Assembly (NCBI RefSeq): GCF_019649055.1
Contig: NW_026570236.1
Coordinates: 1,178,001-1,242,000, forward strand
DNA: 64,000 bases
Source of the DNA: Paramacrobiotus metropolitanus
Lineage: Eukaryota > Tardigrada > Eutardigrada > Parachela > Macrobiotidae
Direction: 5' to 3'
Position 1 is the first letter of the stretch. The number at the start of each line of letters is the position of its first letter. Shown piece by piece: positions 57,825-64,000 of the stretch. The position numbers and the translations under genes are program-made. The notes beneath the pieces were generated by a model, which was not told the DNA's origin, did no database searches, and saw only the letters and a list, made by a program, of their open reading frames with translations.

Positions 57825-60132
57825 ATGGCGCATTTGTCGAACCTCATATACGTTCTCACCATCGCGGTTGGATTATTTTACCGCGTTTGCTCAGATGACT
57901 CGGTTCTAGATGCGGCTAACCTGACTTACCAAATTACTTCTATGGTCGACGAGGAATTAGCAGCATGTAACCAAACGTCCGGCGGTTTTGGAGTAGCAGT
58001 CATCGCCAAGAACAGAGTTGGATCGAGTCGACTTACAAGGAACCTTATTTATGCCAAAGGGTTCAACTACAAAGATTTGGAAAATAATATCCGCGCTGAC
58101 GAAAACACCCTATTCTGTATTGGATCGGTGACAAAACATGTAACAGCAACCTTGCTGGTGCATGTACTGGATTTGTTAAAAGAGAAAGGTTACCGGTGGG
58201 GGTCGATTAATGTTCCACACGTGATCCATTAAGTACAAAGTTTTAATATTTCAGGTATTCATTACAAACGCTTGTGACAGATCTTGACCCAAGCCTAAAT
58301 TTTACCGGCTCGCAACTGATGGGTATTACTGTGGAAGATATTTTGTCTCATCGCACAGGTCTACCAGGTATAATTTGCCATAAAGAGTATGTATGTGTAT
58401 GTTGATATCGGCTAGCTAAAACTTTAAGCGTATCGTATAAGGTATACCGCTAACGCTTTTCATGTATTTAGAAGTGTTCGGCCAGTTCTCAGTGGGCTAT
58501 CCCAAAAATACCACTAGGAAGCATTTGGCTTGGGTGGCAGCAAATCTTCCCCGTTCTGCGGCAAACAGGCAGAAATGGCAGTACAACAATCATGTCTACG
58601 CTTCCGCAGGTGACCAACATTTGCAAAGGTTTTTTTTCGTTTCTACTAAGCGAATACTCTGTATTAGGTTACTTTACGGAAATTTTGGCGGAGAAGTTGC
58701 TAAAGAGGTTTGTATCGTGGGAAAATTTGACTCGGCTATATTTGCTTGACCCATTGGAAATAAACGACGACGTTGATTTTTCTGGATATCACTCGAAGTT
58801 CGTTTCACGAACCTCAAAGCCGTACCATTTTACCACTGATGGACAATACAAAGAACTGGATCCGGAGACGTTTACCCTAATCGAGCCAGGAGGTCCAGCC
58901 GGGTAGAGAAAATTTGACTACATACCGTATTTCAACAGTTCACGCCCCGGTTACAAAATTTTTCGTAATCCAGGTAGAATTTTATTTAGTTTTCCAAATG
59001 GATCAGACGCCTTCTAACCTTCTGAAAAGGTTGTCTTAAAATGTCAGAAAACTTAATGCACGGGAATAATTAACTGCTAAGTTGAAAAAATGCGGTATTT
59101 AAAAAGGAAGTCAGAATTTGAGCTCATGGAAATGAAATCGCGTTGAAAACATCCCTGATCTCACATGTTGAGAGTATTTGATAAACTTTTTTTTTCGTAG
59201 ATCAATCTGCTTAACCCCTAAAGCGATGATCGTATGGATGCAGTTCTTACTAGATCGGGGCCGCTACAAATCCAAACAAATCGTTTCCAGAGCATCTATA
59301 GAGAACACATGGAAGACTCGAATTCCCTTGTTTGACAAACGCGCAGATGCCACAGAGCCTCGAGTGCAGAACTTGGGCAACAAGACCTTCACATTGCTTG
59401 ACTACTCCCAGGAAATTATGTACAATCCCGGGTACGCTTTAGGATGGATGGAAACTCGGCACAGAGGTATTTTCGCATCTAGAGACCAATCTACAGTATT
59501 TTCGCATCCATAACCGTATAGTGTACGTGTATTTTCCAGGTTACCGGCACATGGAGCATTCGGGAGCGGTAACAAGTTACAGTACCCTGCTTACCATGTA
59601 TCCCGATGCAAACGTCAGTATAATTACTGTTTTTGCTGCTATGACGCCTTCTTCCGAGACTATAATGCGCTTGCTCCATTTTAAAATATTTGACCTTGTT
59701 ATGGAACTTGCTCCTGTCGATGCTTCGAATGCAACATGCGGGAACGCGCCAAGTACGTCTGGACGTGATGACGCAACCGACACCAGTGAGGGTCAAAAGA
59801 CGTCCATTGATCCAAAGTATTATGTGGGAACCTTTCGAAATCCTGTTCATGGAAGTCTTACAATTTCTCGAAATGGCGCTTCCGGATTGTTTATGCTAAT
59901 GGGACGATATGGCAATGCGACGATTGTATGTCTGAAATCGGGCGCAGAATGTGAACTTCATATGAATGGAATCTTGTGGTATGTATATGACTCTGGCCCG
60001 GATGAAACAGAAAATACGGGTTCGCCTTCGTCGATCCCGGTATCCTTTAATTTCACGCGAACCGGCTACGTTAGCCATGTGACAATGCCTATGTATTCCA
60101 TGAACTTTCCACCAGTGTTCACTAAAGCTTAA
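57825..60132 (+). CDS. Secreted serine beta-lactamase-like hydrolase
   Basis: Six exons: 57825-58195, 58255-58367, 58472-58609, 58668-58902, 59201-59466 and 59540-60132. All phases agree, giving 571 aa. A signal peptide (MAHLSNLIYVLTIAVGLFYR) opens the protein. The active-site motifs of class C beta-lactamase/penicillin-binding-like enzymes are all present: SVTK (nucleophile Ser and Lys, in FCIGSVTKHV), YNN (QYNNHVYASA) and HSG in place of KTG (MEHSGAVTSY). GGPAGSI is a family signature as in animal LACTB-type proteins. The C-terminal domain (YYVGTFRNPVHGSLTI onward) is a beta-rich module common after such domains. Many N-glycosylation sites fit secretion. The substrate is unknown; animal relatives are peptidases or esterases. 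Confidence 0.88.
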
Positions 60133-60607
60133 TTAAAAAAGTAAACAGCCTTCCAGTCCCGTCATTTGAAGAACTGCTTTCACATGAACACAATTAAAAG
60201 TCTGTGAAATCTGTACGCACACCCTTGGAGTAACCTTTGCACATGTGGTAGTAAAATCTGAATTCCCACACACACTATAAGCTAAGCGTTGTAGGTACCT
60301 TGGACCTGGTCGTGCAGTTAGAACATCTACATGTCGATAGATTTATTAAAAATTTATGTACCCTTGAACTGTGAATACAAACGGGCAATACAGTAGAAGT
60401 ATATGACTGTCATTGTACATGCAAATCAAGTTATACATAATTTATCACGCTCTAAATCACAAAGTTACGTACTTAATCATTTTAATTAAATAATTCTGGT
60501 AATAATAATTTTGATATGACATTTAAGCTTGTTCAGACGGAATGATAAAGCGAAGGTACCAGAACGATTTAAAATCTTTGAGATCTTCTTCCGGAGATAC
60601 GTGTTAT
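60133..60607. other. Convergent intergenic region
   Basis: 3' ends of the hydrolase (+) and of the receptor (-). AT-rich, nothing else recognised. Confidence 0.4.
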
Positions 60608-61885
60608 TCATGTAGCAAACCATGGGACAATATTGCGCAGCTTTGAATAAAACGCCTCCCTTGACAACGGCGAGTATAAAGCAAATAAAGTCGCCTGCAG
60701 CATCCGACCCAAACCGCCAAACAGCATGATGCTTTCAATAAGCACCTTCTCCAAAGGGAAAAACTCGTTTGCTACAATAATTGGCATCCATATAACAAAA
60801 CATATGATTGTGGAGATCATGTATATTCTGTTGGCTCCGGCCGACAGTTGTTGCTGCACGATTCGGCCTACTGAAATAAGAACATACTTTGTCACTCAAA
60901 TAACAAATAAACCTACGCGTAGACCAATTGTTACATGACAGCGCAATAAACAAAAATAATAGATAAAAGCTTCAATTTAAAAATCGAATTTTAGTGTTTC
61001 TTTACAAGCCGGGAACAATGTTTTTAAACGCAGCATTAGCCGGGAATGTTTTTTTTAAAAATTAACGTACAGATATATGCTTACGATACTTATAAGTTAT
61101 AAGTATACTTACTGCCAATTGTTATTATGTAAGTATTTCTTACCAGGCATCCTCGTTCTCTTGATGCGTCGCATAACGGAAACGTACGGTAGAGATCCGA
61201 AGACGATGATAAAGCTTGCAAACCACAGAGCTTTTATACAGACAAACATCACATGGTGAATATGTGCAGGAATAACACCTTGAGGCCCATCGCCAACTCG
61301 CAACTTTTGGACACTCCAAACAAAATGTGGAAGACGAATTAAACATGTGAAAATGTGCATTAATAAACAGGTGGCTACTGCGATTTTTTTGCTATGGAGC
61401 TTGCGGTATGACAGCGGAAAAGTCACAGCCCAGGCTCGACTGACGGCAAAGGGAATGTGCGCCGTAACACTCAGCGGACCGACGATCCAGTCGCTGAATA
61501 TTTCCGCTGCGCACCAGAAGACACTGAATGCCGACTGGTCAGAAGCGAATCCGGTGGCAATAATGTGCCATTGCACTGCGCATCGTAGCATTGAATTAGC
61601 GATACCGGAAAGTAGAATGTTTACCAAGTACATGCAAAATGGGGTCCTCAGACGTTTGGCGGATAACAGCACATAGACGATTATGACTGCATAGATCACC
61701 TCAAAAATCAACGCAGGCGCCGCAATATAAGCTACACAGATCAGTTGGGTCGCCTCGGATTCTTTTGCATTCACGGTATTGTTCAACTGCATAATGGAGG
61801 TATGAACACCATTAACAGTACTGAGAGTAGCAGATAAACCTGCGAACGCGTTGAGCGAGATCCATACGCTGGGCATGAAGTGCAT
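60608..61885 (-). CDS. Divergent class A-like seven-helix receptor
   Basis: Two exons, 61885-61144 and 60870-60608, with a phase 1 junction; 334 aa from the ATG at 61885. Seven hydrophobic segments are visible, including VIYAVIIVYVLL (helix 1), YLVNILLSGIANSML (2), IPFAVSRAWAVTFPLSYRKL (3), VATCLLMHIFTCLI (4), FIIVFGSLPYVSVMRRI (5), ICFVIWMPIIVANEFF (6) and LFGGLGRMLQATLFALYSP (7). DRY is replaced by SRA; TM2 Asp and the NPxxY motif are absent. It belongs to a different subfamily from the four paralogues at 6975-25585, as gene structure and motifs differ. N-glycosylation at NNT in the N-tail. Ligand unknown. Confidence 0.75.
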
Positions 61886-63158
61886 AGAAGGCACGCGGTA
61901 AATGCTGTACCGCCACTGTATGGTTATTTATAACTTCCGGTTTCCTCTTTACTCAACGCTTCCCAAGATCAGCTGCTCTTTATCGATCGGGAGTATGTTT
62001 TATCAGCTACAGTGTGAGTAGTACGGTTTTAACCGACGTTTCTTTTCGCCATGATGTGCTCTATGTTTACGCACTGATTTATCAGCCAGCGGTTTATAAA
62101 GAGCACTTGTAATGCACATTGCAGTGCACAAGTGTAATCAGTAATGTTTACTAAATGCCGAAAAAATTACACACTGTACTGATCTTGTCGAAGGTTCACT
62201 CGAGCGATTCCGTATTATATTTTTAATTTTACGAATGCTTACTGCAATCTGTGCAGTTGTTCATGTGTTTGCACCATTATTTGTAAATAGATGAACTTAT
62301 TACTGCTAAGCAGACTTTTTTCGATGTTTTAATGCTATTAATAAAGGGGGTGCTTGTTCAATTACGCGGCCACGCTGTAGCAATGAATGAACGGGGTGAA
62401 GTGCCGTGCATCGGCACAAGTTTGGCATGGTATAGTCAATGTGCGTATGACTTCAGAGTGGCATAAAATGAGATCACCCTTTGAGAAACCATAATAAATA
62501 AAATCGGAAATGACCGGAAGCGTGGCACGGTTTAAGGGCTGATAGCATAATTGCGGTTTTGAATTATATCGTTGTGGACGGCGGAAGTCAAAACGGAAAC
62601 AACGAAAAAGGTGTTGATAAGATTAGTAACAGTATGGTCGTGCCAGAAAATCACCAACTGTGCTTATCATTTATTGCACTTATTGCTTTACTGTCAGTAC
62701 TCAGTTCCAAACAGGAATGATACGTCAGATAGGATGCAAGCTACTCGTAAAGCTACTAAGAGGTATTATTGAATAGTGGCATCCGGTATGTGTCATTCTT
62801 TATAATAATGCCGAGCTATATTATCACATAAATAATCCTACTTGTTGCCACTCATGCAAGGTCGAACGAAGCACGGCATCATACAAATCAGACTAGTCGA
62901 AGTATCTGTTTAATGACGTCAGCGGTTAACGATGACGACGTGCATGACACAGATTGCTATCTATATTACATCGCTTTTGGAAAATAAACTTGCTGTTATT
63001 GAACGTGCGAGGCATATAAATGAAACTAGTTTAAGGACATATATGCTTCATAGTCGGCACTTTGCAAACACTAACGCAGACAGGACGGTAACTGCACGAC
63101 AGTTGGCGGTGGACCTTTTGAATTGTTACTTGATGTCACACTGTTAGTCTTGGAAATA
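61886..63158. other. Divergent intergenic region
   Basis: Upstream of both the receptor (-) and the kinase (+). No gene or repeat was recognised; several short open frames lack features. Confidence 0.4.
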
Positions 63159-64000
63159 ATGGCAGATTTAACGTGCGCTTCGTATCAAAACCCTTTTATC
63201 ACGGAAATTACCACCGTATTAAGTGAAAGTGCCCAGGCAAAGGTTCTCCTGGGGAAACAAGTTGACAACGGGAAAATCGTGGTCGTTAAGGTTCCATATC
63301 TGGACCACGATGACAGCAAAAGACAACGTGAAGTAGAGCTACTGGCACGGGCGACCAAAAAGATATTTGCATTTGACCATGCAAATATTGTCCGCCACTT
63401 TCATGAAGAAATTGGTATGGTTAAGACATCCGCGATTCCCCGTTTCAACGTGTTGGATAGCCAATTCACTCGTGTTCCTCAGTATCATATCGTAATGGAA
63501 TTTTGCTCGGGTACGTAAACAGTTTTACTAATTTCCTTCACCGACATGGCACATACATACACTAATTGTGGCACTGATGAGTGTGGAATACCCGAGGTTC
63601 GAACCGTAATCGGTTTTGCTTTACAGGCGGCACACTTCATGACCTTTTGAAGACGAGTTCCCTCACCGCTATATTGGTACAAAAATGGACCCATCAGTTG
63701 GTCAGTGGTCTCGCTTATCTTCACGATCAGCGATTCGCTCATAAGGATCTCAAGGGCGACCACATCTTTCTGTCGTCTCTAGATCTGAACACATGCAGCT
63801 TGAAAATTGGTGGCCTTGTGAATCTCAAACAGTTGTTGCCAAGTACAGCAACGTCCATGTATTGTGGAGATGTTGCCAATAAAGCCAGCTCATTTGCCTT
63901 CATGGCACCAGAGACGATAACTGGTTCCGAAGTAGAAGTCGAACCTGCTGGTGAAACGAAGAAACTGGGACGACGAAGCGATTTATGGAGCCTAGGATGC
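63159..64000 (+). CDS. MAP3K-like protein kinase homologue, probable pseudokinase (3' partial)
   Basis: Exon 1 63159-63510, exon 2 from 63627 through the window end, joined in phase 1. It starts at an ATG with little sequence before the kinase domain. VVVKVPYL gives the ATP-anchoring Lys, FDHANIVRHF the helix C region, YHIVMEFCSGGTLHDLL the hinge, FAHKDLKGDHIFLSS the catalytic loop (HKD for HRD; His instead of the usual Asn), SLKIGGLVNL the DFG position (no Asp), FMAPETI the APE motif, and SDLWSLGC the helix F start. The GGTLHDLL and LKGDHIFL layout resembles Ste11/MEKK kinases. Loss of the metal-binding Asn and DFG Asp suggests it cannot transfer phosphate normally. Confidence 0.8.

Noticed and set aside
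63590-63606. GAGGTTCGAACCG resembles a tRNA B box
   Set aside because: No A box at the right distance and it is inside a kinase intron.

Overview
The window is eukaryotic: genes are split by short GT-AG introns (often 45-120 bp) and encode animal-type families, namely receptor guanylyl cyclases with a natriuretic-receptor-like ectodomain, rhodopsin-type seven-helix receptors, an omega-type glutathione S-transferase, a secreted serine beta-lactamase-like hydrolase and a MAP3K-like kinase. Introns are compact and receptor families are expanded in tandem, so a small-genome invertebrate, possibly an ecdysozoan such as a tardigrade, is a reasonable guess, but nothing here proves the species.

Layout. 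1-3964 (+): 3' part of a receptor guanylyl cyclase whose catalytic domain has lost both metal-binding aspartates. 5095-6114 (-): omega-like GST. 6975-25813 (-): four paralogous orphan class A GPCRs in the same orientation with the same intron positions. Between the second and third lies a tyrosine-recombinase (DIRS-superfamily) retrotransposon (16011-19911); between the third and fourth is a 953-bp Tc1/mariner-like non-autonomous element. 27209-56663 (+): three tandem copies (A, B, C) of a second receptor guanylyl cyclase, duplicated with their flanks. All three carry coding lesions, each a different set. Copy A also holds a 784-bp inverted-repeat element, and copy C is split inside its cyclase domain by a 6.97-kb Mutator-like element with about 150-bp terminal inverted repeats and a near-perfect 9-bp target duplication. 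57825-60132 (+): beta-lactamase-like hydrolase with a 146-bp foldback hairpin just upstream. 60608-61885 (-): an unrelated divergent seven-helix receptor. 63159-end (+): start of a MAP3K-like kinase homologue without a DFG aspartate.

The most notable features are: (1) a receptor cyclase that keeps its guanine-recognition residues but has lost both metal ligands; (2) a graveyard of three tandem receptor-cyclase copies broken by short direct duplications, single-base indels and transposons; (3) a trio of covarying hairpins at the 3' end of the recombinase ORF of the DIRS-like element. Several signalling proteins here (cyclase, kinase, DRY-less receptors) are degenerate at catalytic or switch motifs while otherwise well preserved, which suggests pseudo-enzyme or altered-mechanism signalling. 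No tRNA, rRNA or CRISPR array was recognised.
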